A DNA stretch of 64,000 nucleotides. Source: Stenotrophomonas maltophilia. GTDB lineage: Bacteria; Pseudomonadota; Gammaproteobacteria; Xanthomonadales; Xanthomonadaceae. Both the position numbers and the translations under genes were made by a program. The stretch spans positions 558,001 to 622,000 of the forward strand of contig NZ_CP090423.1 in the NCBI RefSeq assembly GCF_023518235.1, in the 5' to 3' direction. Below are positions 32,943 through 40,970 of this stretch, one piece after another. Within the stretch, counting starts at the first letter, position 1; each line of letters starts with the position of its first letter. The notes beneath the pieces are model-generated. The model was not told the origin of the DNA. It did not search any database and worked only from the letters and a program-made list of their open reading frames with translations.

Positions 32943-35726
32943 ATGGATCAGCTGAATTACCTGATGACGCAGGCCGCCGGTCTTGATGACGGCCAGCGCT
33001 TGTATCGTCTGCAGTCGGGTGCGTTTACCGCATGCACCGTGGAACGCTGGCGTGGACGTGACGCGCTGGGCGAGGACGCATGGACCGAGGTCGATGTGCT
33101 GGCCACCGACGCGGGTGTGGTATTGGCTGCGCTGCCGGCCACGCGCGCCACCCTGATCACCCGGCTCGCCGACGGCGGGCAATGGCAGCGCAGCGGCCTG
33201 GTGGCTGATGCCGCCCGGCTCGGCGGCGATGGCGGGCTGGTGCGTTACCGGCTGCGACTGGTGTCCTGGACCTGGTGGTTGCAGCACGCGCGCCACAGCC
33301 GCGTGTTCCAGGAGCAGAGTGTTCGCGCCATTGTCGACAGCGTGCTGGCCGGGCATGGCGATATCGCGCGCTGGCGCTGGGCCGAAGGCGTTGACGCCTT
33401 CCTCGGTACGCGTGTGCGCAGTTACTGCGTGCAGTACCGCGAAAGTGATCGCGATTTCCTGCAACGGCTGCTGGCCGAAGAGGGACTGGGCTGGCGGCTG
33501 TATGCCGACGAAGAGGCGCCCTGCGGTAATGGCATGGAGATCTTCGCCGACAGCGTCGCGCTGCCCGAAGATGCTACCAGTGCGGGAATCGGCGTGCGTT
33601 TCCATCGCAGTGATGCCACCGAAACCAGCGACAGCGTGCAGGCCATTGGCCTGTGCCGTCGCCTGGCCAGCACCACCGTCAGTGTGCAGAGTGACGATTA
33701 CCGCCAGGTCCGCGCGCTGGCAGGGCAGTCGCCGATGGACGGGGGTGGCAGCGAGTCGGTGCGCGAAGATTTCGATGCCGTCGGCGCCTATGCTTTCAGT
33801 GACAGTGCGGCCGCGTCGCGCCAGGCCCGGTTGCTGGCACAGGCGCGTGAAGCGCACAGCCGGCACTGGCAGGGGCACGGCACGGTGCGCGGCCTGCATT
33901 CGGGCAGCTGGCTGCGCCTGCAGCAGGCCCCCGGTGCCACACCGCCGGAATTGTTGCTGGTCAGTGTCGATCACGCCGGCATCAACAACCTGCCTACCGA
34001 CCTGCGGCGCAGCCTGGAGGATGCGCTGGGCGTGGCGCCGGCCGACGGCGAGGACAACGCGCTCTGGCAGCAGGCCGAGGCGGTGGGCTATGGCAACCGC
34101 TTCGATGCGGTCGAGCGCAGCCTGCCGTGGCGGCCACGGTTGCTCGATGGCACCGGCGCGCGCCTGAATCCACGCCCGACCGTGCCCGGCTACCAGACCG
34201 CCGTGGTGGTGGCTGGCCAGGGCAGCACCGGCAAGGACCTGCATGCCGACAGCCACGGCCGCGTGCGCGTGCGCTTCCATTTCCAGCAGGGCCAGGGCGA
34301 TGGCGCCCATGACAGCGCCTGGCTGCGTGTAGCACAGCGCTATGCGGGCCCGGGGGTCGGCAGTCAGTTCCTGCCTCGCATCGGCCAGGAGGTGCTGGTG
34401 GGCTTCCTCGACGGTGATATCGATCGGCCCCTGGTGCTGGGCGCGCTCTACAACGGCCGCGGCGAAGCCGGTGTGGCGCCTACGCCTGCCGGTGCCAGCG
34501 CCGAAGGCGACGTGTCGGCCTACGGCCAGGCCGCCGATGCATGCAACAGCGCGCAGGCCAATCTCAGTGGCGGCCAGGCGCCGGCCTGGCATGCCGGCGG
34601 TGCCGGTGATCAGGCGCATCGCCAGGGCGGCGCGCTATGGGGTATCCGCTCGCGCGAATGGGACGGTGGTGAAGGCAGCAACCATCTGCTGTTCGACGAT
34701 TCCAACCAGCAGCTGCGTACGCAGCTGGCCAGCAGCCAGCAGGTTTCGCAACTGACGCTGGGCCACCTGCGCCACCAGGCCGACAACTACGTTGGCAGTG
34801 TGCGTGGCACCGGCTTCGAACTGCGCAGTGACGCGTGGGGCGCGGTGCGGGCGCCGGCGGGCGCGTGGTTCAGCGCCTATGGCCGGCGCCAGAACGCACC
34901 GGCGGGTGAAGCGGTGCAACCCTCTGCGCTGCTTGCCCAGCTGCAGACGCTGGGCGAGCGTTTCACCCGCGCCGCACGCACGCATGTAACCAGCCCGCTG
35001 GCGATGCAGGAGGGTGCAAAGGCGGCCGGGCAATCCCGGCTGGTGGCCGACCAGTCGCCGGTTCCGGCAATGCTGGCCAGCGTGCGTACCACCACTGGCG
35101 GCGATGAGTTCGAGGCCGGGAAAAGCGGCGCGACCGAGCGCAGGCCTGACCCGGGCCAGGGCAGGGTGCCGCATCCGGGCGACCCGCTTCTGGGTCTGGC
35201 GGCACCGCAGGGACTGGCGCAGGTGGCGGGGCAAACCCTGCATTGGAGCAATGGTGAGGGCCTGCTGCTGGCCAGCGGTGCTGAAAGCGAAGCGGTGGTG
35301 ATGGGGCAGGCACGGCTTCATGCGGGGCAGGCTATCGGCGTGCTGGCCTGCGTCGTCGAGGGGGCCGGCGCCGGATCGACCGCGCTGGATGTGGTGGCCG
35401 GCAGTGAAATGCTCGACATGCAGGCGCACGCAGATCAGATCCGGATCCAGTCGCGCGCTGCGCTGCGGGGTGCCAGCGCGCAGGCGCCCGTCGAGCTGGC
35501 CGCTGCCACGGTGCTGCGTGTGGCGACGTCCGGCGGCGCCAGCCTGACCATCGCAGGCGGCAACATCACCATCGACTGCCCCGGAACCATTACCGTGCAT
35601 GCGGCCAGCAAGTCGTTCGTCGGGCCGGCGCAGCAGGGGTATCCGCTGCCGCAGTTCCCGCGCAGCAGCTGCAAGAGCTGCATTCTCGACGCGATGCGCC
35701 AGGGAACACCGGGAGTGCTGGTGTGA
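32943..35726 (+). CDS. vgrG: VgrG spike of the first phospholipase module
   Basis: The 927-residue spike starts at the ATG at 32943 (MDQLNYLMTQAAGLDDGQRL), matching the start of its paralogue at 40971; the open frame extends further upstream but looks non-coding. It shows the gp27-like base (SVRAIVDSVLAGHGDIARWR, VQYRESDRDFLQRLLAEEGL), the OB-fold (RVRVRFHFQQGQGDG, GVGSQFLPRIGQEVLVGFLD) and a DUF2345 needle. The tail ends YPLPQFPRSSCKSCILDAM, a Cys-x-x-Cys motif also present in the 40971 spike but absent from the TTR-tailed VgrG. It overlaps the DUF4123 adaptor gene by 4 bp, so it presumably carries the Tle1-like effector downstream. Confidence 0.95.
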   Translation: MDQLNYLMTQAAGLDDGQRLYRLQSGAFTACTVERWRGRDALGEDAWTEVDVLATDAGVVLAALPATRATLITRLADGGQWQRSGLVADAARLGGDGGLVRYRLRLVSWTWWLQHARHSRVFQEQSVRAIVDSVLAGHGDIARWRWAEGVDAFLGTRVRSYCVQYRESDRDFLQRLLAEEGLGWRLYADEEAPCGNGMEIFADSVALPEDATSAGIGVRFHRSDATETSDSVQAIGLCRRLASTTVSVQSDDYRQVRALAGQSPMDGGGSESVREDFDAVGAYAFSDSAAASRQARLLAQAREAHSRHWQGHGTVRGLHSGSWLRLQQAPGATPPELLLVSVDHAGINNLPTDLRRSLEDALGVAPADGEDNALWQQAEAVGYGNRFDAVERSLPWRPRLLDGTGARLNPRPTVPGYQTAVVVAGQGSTGKDLHADSHGRVRVRFHFQQGQGDGAHDSAWLRVAQRYAGPGVGSQFLPRIGQEVLVGFLDGDIDRPLVLGALYNGRGEAGVAPTPAGASAEGDVSAYGQAADACNSAQANLSGGQAPAWHAGGAGDQAHRQGGALWGIRSREWDGGEGSNHLLFDDSNQQLRTQLASSQQVSQLTLGHLRHQADNYVGSVRGTGFELRSDAWGAVRAPAGAWFSAYGRRQNAPAGEAVQPSALLAQLQTLGERFTRAARTHVTSPLAMQEGAKAAGQSRLVADQSPVPAMLASVRTTTGGDEFEAGKSGATERRPDPGQGRVPHPGDPLLGLAAPQGLAQVAGQTLHWSNGEGLLLASGAESEAVVMGQARLHAGQAIGVLACVVEGAGAGSTALDVVAGSEMLDMQAHADQIRIQSRAALRGASAQAPVELAAATVLRVATSGGASLTIAGGNITIDCPGTITVHAASKSFVGPAQQGYPLPQFPRSSCKSCILDAMRQGTPGVLV

Positions 35727-36607
35727 TCCATCGCTATGCCGTGATCGACAGCGCACAGAGACCGCATTTCCATGCGCGGCTGGAGCGCCTGGGCGCGCGC
35801 TATCGGTCGTTGTTCGAGGGCACGGCCGAAGCGGGCCTGCTGGATATCGCGCCGTTGCTGGTGGCCTGGCCGGAGGCGGCGCACACCGCGCTGGACACGG
35901 AGATCGGGCAGATGGGTGCGCAGAAGCCGGGTGTCAGCCTGCTGTGGAGCGCGCTGGAACTGGATGAACTGGCGCGCCAGCTGCGCGCTTTCCATCTGGC
36001 CAGGGTGCCCGAGAAGGGCGGCCGCGAAATGCTGCTGCGCTGGTATGACACGCGCATCCTGCCGGCCCTGCTTGACCTGTTGCGGCCTGATCAGCGTGCG
36101 GCCCTGCTGGAAAACGTGCAGCGCCTGCAGTACTTCGATCGCTTTGGCGAACTGCAGCAATGGCCACTGGACGCAATGAGCGAAGCGGGTCTGCCGGCAC
36201 TGCCGCCTTTGCGCCTGGACGAGCATCAGTACGCACGACTGCTGGACGCGTGCGAGCCGGATGTGGCGATCGCGCAGCTCCGCCGGGTGATTCCCGATGA
36301 GATGAAAAAGGTGCCGTACCGATCGCTGTATCCGTTCATCGTCGACCACCTGCAGGACACGATTGCCCACGGCGTGGACCAGGTGGACGATCACGTGCAG
36401 TACCTGCTGCTGGCGCTGTATACCTCCGGCGCCTGCCGCGCGCATCCTGCCGTGCAGGCACGGTTGGCGCAGCACGCAGGAACCTGCGAGGTGCCTTTCG
36501 CGGACTGGGCATCGGCCCTGCCGGAAGACATCTGGTTGACCGGCGTTCCGCTGTGGGACGCCGCCCGCGTTGCGTCGCAGGCCGTTGCGGCACCCTCCAG
36601 GACCTGA
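35723..36607 (+). CDS. DUF4123 adaptor/chaperone for Tle1-like effector loading
   Basis: The 294-residue protein matches the DUF4123 layout. The N-terminal YAVIDSAQRPHFHARLERLG is followed by YRSLFEGTAEAGLLDIAPLL, then VSLLWSALELDELARQLRAF and MLLRWYDTRILPALLDLL. Members of this family (Tap/TEC) load a cognate effector onto the C-terminal part of a VgrG and are not themselves secreted. It overlaps the vgrG stop by 4 bp and precedes the immunity genes. The pairing of this adaptor with the 32943 spike and the 37659 effector is inferred from operon order. Confidence 0.88.
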   Translation: MIHRYAVIDSAQRPHFHARLERLGARYRSLFEGTAEAGLLDIAPLLVAWPEAAHTALDTEIGQMGAQKPGVSLLWSALELDELARQLRAFHLARVPEKGGREMLLRWYDTRILPALLDLLRPDQRAALLENVQRLQYFDRFGELQQWPLDAMSEAGLPALPPLRLDEHQYARLLDACEPDVAIAQLRRVIPDEMKKVPYRSLYPFIVDHLQDTIAHGVDQVDDHVQYLLLALYTSGACRAHPAVQARLAQHAGTCEVPFADWASALPEDIWLTGVPLWDAARVASQAVAAPSRT

Positions 36608-36611
36608 AGAA

Positions 36612-37097
36612 ATGATTGTGTACAAGATGCGTATTCCGCTGCTGTCCGCCCTGGTTGTACTGCTTCTGCTGCCGGTACTGGCCGCCTGCAAGGGGCAGCC
36701 TGCGTCGACACCGGTGGGAGTGCGGGGCTACAACCATACCGACCATTCCATTGCGCAGTTCCAGGTGAATGGTGGAAGCGGAGGGTCGGCTCGACGTCAC
36801 TCGGCAGGCGGCACGGTCTGCTGCGCTGTCGTTCCTGACCGATGGACTCCAGATCTGAAGGTGGAAATCGAATGGACAACCGACCTGGAAACCTACCAGA
36901 AGGCGACGGTATCCATCCCCAGGTACAACGAGGTTGGCAGTCTCGCGGTTCACTTCCTGCGCAATGGTCAGGTCAGGGTATTCGTGACCAATCTGATACT
37001 GGGACACCCGGACTATCCGTTGACCGGACCGGAGGCGCCGCTGCGTGAAGGTGAGAATCCCGTGTGGGAGCACCTTCGGCGGCCGCCGGGGGGCTGA
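36612..37097 (+). CDS. DUF3304-type lipoprotein, putative Tle1 immunity, copy 1
   Basis: The 161-residue product has a signal peptide and lipobox LAAC (about residues 26-29), so it is a membrane-attached periplasmic lipoprotein. The mature start GVRGYNHTDHSIAQFQVNGG is the recognisable DUF3304 motif, a family often encoded beside T6SS phospholipases as immunity. It lies 4 bp after the adaptor and 3 bp before copy 2. The signal peptide and the last 80 residues are nearly identical to copy 2, whereas the segment of about residues 42-78 differs strongly (for example HSIAQFQVNGG versus NHVAQFLVNGG, and SARRHSAGG versus SAWPHSEGG). Confidence 0.87.
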   Translation: MIVYKMRIPLLSALVVLLLLPVLAACKGQPASTPVGVRGYNHTDHSIAQFQVNGGSGGSARRHSAGGTVCCAVVPDRWTPDLKVEIEWTTDLETYQKATVSIPRYNEVGSLAVHFLRNGQVRVFVTNLILGHPDYPLTGPEAPLREGENPVWEHLRRPPGG

Positions 37098-37100
37098 TCA

Positions 37101-37586
37101 ATGATTGTGCACAAGATGCGTGTTCCGCCGCTGTCCGCCCTGGTTGCACTGCTTCTGCTGCCGGTACTGGCCGCCTGCAAGGGCCAGCCTGCGTCAACAC
37201 CGGTGGGGGTGCGGGGCTACAACCACACCGACAACCACGTTGCGCAGTTCCTTGTGAACGGAGGGAGTGGTGGATCGGCGTGGCCCCACTCTGAAGGTGG
37301 AACTGTCTGCTGCGCAGTGCTGCCGGATAGATGGACTCCGGATCTGAAGGTGGAGATCGAATGGACAACCGACCTGGAAACCTACCAGAAGGCGACGGTA
37401 CCCATCCCCAGGTACAACGAGGTTGGCAGTCTCGCGGTTCACTTCCTGCGCAATGGTCAGGTCAAGGTATTCGTGACCAACCTGATACTGGGGCACCCGG
37501 ACTATCCGTTGACGGGACCGGAGGCGCCGCTGCGTGAGGGTGAGAATCCCGTGTGGGAGCACCTTCGGCGGCCGCCCACCAGTTGA
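37101..37586 (+). CDS. DUF3304-type lipoprotein, putative Tle1 immunity, copy 2
   Basis: This tandem copy also has 161 residues, the same signal peptide and lipobox, and the motif GVRGYNHTDNHVAQFLVNGG. From about residue 79 on the two proteins differ by only two residues (S/P and R/K) in my alignment; the last 240 bp show about eight base differences. It lies 72 bp before the Tle1-like effector start. Two tandem immunity genes for one effector suggest either protection against a rival variant or recent duplication. The function as immunity is inferred from family and position. Confidence 0.87.
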   Translation: MIVHKMRVPPLSALVALLLLPVLAACKGQPASTPVGVRGYNHTDNHVAQFLVNGGSGGSAWPHSEGGTVCCAVLPDRWTPDLKVEIEWTTDLETYQKATVPIPRYNEVGSLAVHFLRNGQVKVFVTNLILGHPDYPLTGPEAPLREGENPVWEHLRRPPTS

Positions 37587-37658
37587 GTGGAGGTCGGGTG
37601 GGATCGACAGGGACAAGGAACCGGGCAGGGACGGATATCGGAACCAGGAGGCAAGGAC

Positions 37659-39491
37659 ATGAATGAACGCACGGCGACTGGCGCGCAGCCCATGCCCGCC
37701 AATGGACAGCGCGCATTGAGCGGCGCTGAGGCACAACGACGGGCGAAGGCGATGGCGTGCCTGCGCGAGAAGGGGTCGCAGTGCCAGGGCCAGGTGCATG
37801 TGAGCATCTACTTCGATGGCACCGGCAACAACCGTGAGTGGGCAGGTACCTTCGTGACCGGCAAGACACGCGCCACCCGCACCCAGCTTGCGCGCAACGG
37901 CCACAGCAATGTGGCACGCCTGTACGACGCCAGCCTGGCCGAACCGGAGAACGGCTTCTTCAGCGTCTATGTGCCTGGCGTGGGGACGCCGTTTTCCGAG
38001 GTGGGCGATACCAACCAGGATGGCGACACGCTGGGCGGCGGTGCCGCACGCTACGGTGCCGATCGCATCCATTGGGCGATCCTGCAGGTCATCAATTCGG
38101 TGCATCAGTACCTCAAATCCAGTGATCTGATCAGCCCGGCTGAAGCCAAGATCCTGGTCGGTTCGATGAGCGAAACGCGCCTGCTGGAAGGGATGACGCG
38201 CCGCGCCATGCTGACCGGAATCGCGCAACGCCTGGAACAGGTGGTGAAAAGCCACCAGCGTCGCGTCACCTCCGTTCACGTGTCGGTGTTCGGCTTCTCG
38301 CGCGGTGCCGCGCAGGCGCGGGCGTTCGTGCATCGGTTGTATGAAACCGCCGAGGCCTGGGGCAGCGGCTGTGGCTACAACATCGCCGGTGTTCCGCTCT
38401 ACCTCAATTTCATGGGCATCTTCGACACAGTGGCTTCGGTGGGTGTTGCTGCCATGAGCCGGGTGTCAAAGGGCAAATGGGACTGGGCCGCAGGTGACAT
38501 GATGAGCATTCACCCCGAGGCCCGGCAATGCGTGCATTTCGCTGCCTTGCATGAGCAGCGCATCAACTTCCCGCTGGATCTGGCTACCAGCGGGCGCGAA
38601 GTGCTTTACCCCGGCATGCATTCCGATGTCGGTGGTGGCTATTCGCCCGGCGGCCAGGGCAAGGACTTCGTGTCCGGCGCAGCGAACGGCAAGGCCAAAC
38701 TGTCACAGATTCCGCTGATCGACATGCATCACGAAGCCATCAAGGCGGGCGTCATGATGGAGACGATCACCGAGCTCAACCAGGACCCGGCCTATGCCAC
38801 GCATTTCGGCTGCCATCCGCAGTTGATCCGCGACTACAACGCCTGGCTGACCGGCCATGGGGTGCCCGCAGGCGCGCACACGCAGCAGATTGCAGGACAC
38901 TGCCGGCAGTACGTGGCCTGGAAGGGCAAGCGCCTGCCCAACGGCCCACAGAGCCTGCTGCAGCAGCCGTTCTTCAAGCAGTCCGATGCAGAGGACCAGG
39001 TGGATCTGGCCAACGCGCAGCGCGACTTTGCCAATCTGGTCACCGAGCTGGCGCAGGGCAAGAGCGACATGGCGGCCTACCGCGGTCAGCTCAATGAAAG
39101 CCAGAAGCGCATCGACGCCGGGCGCAAGGCCGGGCGTCCGGTGTTCGAGCCGACGCCGCGAGCGTCCGCCGCGGCCTACACCTACGCCGGCATTCCCGCC
39201 GAGACCAGTGCGCTGCTGGACCTCGTGCTCAACGCGACGCCGGTGCCGGATGTCAGCACCACGCTGTTCGACAATTACATGCACGATTCGCTGGCCGGCT
39301 TCTACATGATGAAGTGGACGGAGCTGAACATCCCGCGCCTCAACACCTATGGCTATCTGCGCTATCGCGAAGTGTTCAGTGTGGCCGGCAGGCGGGCCCA
39401 GGAATGCCGCGATCCGGCGACCCTGCCACCAGCGAATGTTCCGTCCATCGGCGGCGCGTTCCAGCAGCTTGGAACGGCAATGGGAGGCTGA
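37659..39491 (+). CDS. Tle1-like (DUF2235) T6SS phospholipase effector
   Basis: The start at 37659 follows GGAGGCAAGGAC, giving 610 residues. The alpha/beta-hydrolase core of the Tle1 family is clear: VSIYFDGTGNN near residue 50, the nucleophile elbow GFSRGAA with Ser214, GMHSDVGGGY with Asp323, and YMHDSLAGF with His542 as the likely third catalytic residue. Tle1 effectors hydrolyse phospholipids in the target cell's periplasm after T6SS delivery. No signal peptide or PAAR is present, in line with adaptor-mediated loading on VgrG. A helical, glutamine- and lysine-rich insertion (about residues 440-490) precedes the C-terminal domain. The gene follows adaptor and immunity genes. Confidence 0.93.
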   Translation: MNERTATGAQPMPANGQRALSGAEAQRRAKAMACLREKGSQCQGQVHVSIYFDGTGNNREWAGTFVTGKTRATRTQLARNGHSNVARLYDASLAEPENGFFSVYVPGVGTPFSEVGDTNQDGDTLGGGAARYGADRIHWAILQVINSVHQYLKSSDLISPAEAKILVGSMSETRLLEGMTRRAMLTGIAQRLEQVVKSHQRRVTSVHVSVFGFSRGAAQARAFVHRLYETAEAWGSGCGYNIAGVPLYLNFMGIFDTVASVGVAAMSRVSKGKWDWAAGDMMSIHPEARQCVHFAALHEQRINFPLDLATSGREVLYPGMHSDVGGGYSPGGQGKDFVSGAANGKAKLSQIPLIDMHHEAIKAGVMMETITELNQDPAYATHFGCHPQLIRDYNAWLTGHGVPAGAHTQQIAGHCRQYVAWKGKRLPNGPQSLLQQPFFKQSDAEDQVDLANAQRDFANLVTELAQGKSDMAAYRGQLNESQKRIDAGRKAGRPVFEPTPRASAAAYTYAGIPAETSALLDLVLNATPVPDVSTTLFDNYMHDSLAGFYMMKWTELNIPRLNTYGYLRYREVFSVAGRRAQECRDPATLPPANVPSIGGAFQQLGTAMGG

Positions 39492-39493
39492 GC

Positions 39494-40108
39494 ATGCGCA
39501 GTCGCGCGAGCACGCGCGTCTCGCCGGGGAGAGTGGCCGTGTGCCCGCTGCTGGTGGCCTGCCTGCTGCCATTGGCAGCGTGCAGGCAGGCACCCGCGCA
39601 GACGGTCGAACAGGCCGACGCTGCACGCTCCGCGCGGGCCGCCATCGAGGCGCAGATGGCCGCCGACGCGCATGCCGCGCAGGGAGCGCCGCCGTTGCCG
39701 GGTGATCCGGACCGCACCGAAACGCTCTTTGACGGATTGCTCACCTGCCAGCCCAAGGGCTGGTATCTGAGTGCAGAGTCCGGGCGGCCGGCCAATCCCT
39801 ATCTGGCCCGCCACGCGCCGCAGCCCTGTGAGCGCGATGAGGCCTTCGGGATCGCCTACTTCTGCGTCAATGCCGATTTCCACGGTCTGCCGGTCTACAG
39901 GGTGGTGACCCACCTCGGCACCGCGCCCACCCCCATCGGTCTGCTGATCGATCTGCCCGTGGAGCAGGCGCGCAGGCGTGCACGGAAGGCGCTGGGCACC
40001 GAGTTTCCGCGCGATGCGCGGAGCGCGCGCGGTGAGCGGCCGCAGCTGGACCCGCAGGGTGACAATCCACAGAAATCGCAGTTGCTGTGCACGCCGGACT
40101 GGGCGTAG
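39494..40108 (+). CDS. Unknown lipoprotein after the first Tle1-like effector
   Basis: The start lies 2 bp after the effector stop, with GGGAGG overlapping that stop. The 204-residue product has a signal peptide and lipobox LAAC (about residues 27-30). A short helical segment (QADAARSARAAIEAQMAADA) is followed by a compact domain with five further cysteines, for example LTCQPKGWYLS, QPCERDEAF, YFCVN and LLCTPDWA, probably disulfide-bonded. I do not recognise the family. Direct coupling to a phospholipase effector makes a third immunity protein or an accessory factor likely, but this is inference. Confidence 0.72.
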   Translation: MRSRASTRVSPGRVAVCPLLVACLLPLAACRQAPAQTVEQADAARSARAAIEAQMAADAHAAQGAPPLPGDPDRTETLFDGLLTCQPKGWYLSAESGRPANPYLARHAPQPCERDEAFGIAYFCVNADFHGLPVYRVVTHLGTAPTPIGLLIDLPVEQARRRARKALGTEFPRDARSARGERPQLDPQGDNPQKSQLLCTPDWA

Positions 40109-40221
40109 GGCGAGGTCGGCGCGGCCTTGCCCTGGCTTGGCTACCGTCCGCGGGATGGCATGGCAACGGCGCCATCTTCATGGCATTCTCACGAAACTGA
40201 TTGGCCAGGTGCCATCGACGG

Positions 40222-40848
40222 ATGAACGACATGCAGAACTGGATCGGACGCTCGGCCGGCGGGCTTGCGCTGGCGCTGTGCCTGGCGGCGCCGCTGGCAC
40301 AGGCGGGCGAGCCGGTCTTCGGCGGCTGGCGCAACCTGGACTCCCGCGACGGCGCCGAGCCAGCGTTGCGTGACATCCCGTTCGCGGTGCTGCCGGCGGC
40401 CGTGGCCAGCGATGCGCGCTTCTCGATCTACGACCGCGAGAGCAAGCGGCTGGTGTGCTGCCTGCAGGTGGCCAGCGCCGAACTGGACGACACCGCGCTG
40501 CGCAAGGTCTATCAGCTGCCCGAGCAGTGGGTGACCGACCTGCGCAATGGCCGCAGTGCGGCGCGGCCCTGGCCGACGCGGGTCTATGAAATGCGCCGTA
40601 TCGGCGAGCTGGTCGACTACGTTTTCAGCGATGCGCCCGAGGCCTACAGCGACCTGGGCGGGCTGCTGCTGCCCGCCGACGCGCGCCTGCTGCCCGATGG
40701 CAGCGTGAAGACGGGTGCAACCTATCGCCTGCAGTTCCGCAGCACGCCGCTGGGCGATGACAGCAGCGCGCTGGACCGCTTCACCCTGCAGCCGGCGCAG
40801 GGTGCCGGCAAGCCGGTGGTGGTTGAAGTCTCCTACGGAACCTATTGA
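40222..40848 (+). CDS. Unknown secreted protein between the two phospholipase modules
   Basis: The product (about 208 residues from the ATG at 40222; an ATG at 40231 is also possible) has a Sec signal peptide ending near APLAQAGE, so it is periplasmic or secreted. The mature part contains LRDIPFAVLPAAVASDARFS, two adjacent cysteines (RLVCCLQVAS) and a C-terminal beta-rich domain (TYRLQFRSTPLGDD, PVVVEVSYGTY). I do not recognise the family. It is placed 113 bp after the preceding lipoprotein gene and 122 bp before the second vgrG on the same strand. It could be an immunity protein or envelope accessory. Confidence 0.65.
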   Translation: MNDMQNWIGRSAGGLALALCLAAPLAQAGEPVFGGWRNLDSRDGAEPALRDIPFAVLPAAVASDARFSIYDRESKRLVCCLQVASAELDDTALRKVYQLPEQWVTDLRNGRSAARPWPTRVYEMRRIGELVDYVFSDAPEAYSDLGGLLLPADARLLPDGSVKTGATYRLQFRSTPLGDDSSALDRFTLQPAQGAGKPVVVEVSYGTY

Positions 40849-40870
40849 TCCAGCGCGTCATTCGGGTGTG

Positions 40871-40893
40871 ACGGCGTGCGCGTGCACCGCCGT
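40871..40893 (+). terminator. Weak hairpin before the second vgrG module
   Basis: ACGGCG and CGCCGT form a 6-bp stem, with TGC/GCA pairing inside after a bulge. It may end transcription of the first module, but the lack of a T-run makes this uncertain. Confidence 0.3.
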
Positions 40894-40970
40894 AGTCCAT
40901 CTGCTACCGTCGCCCTACAGGGGAAGGACCTGCCCGCCACCGTCGCGTGGGCAGCAACGGTGGGGACGCC

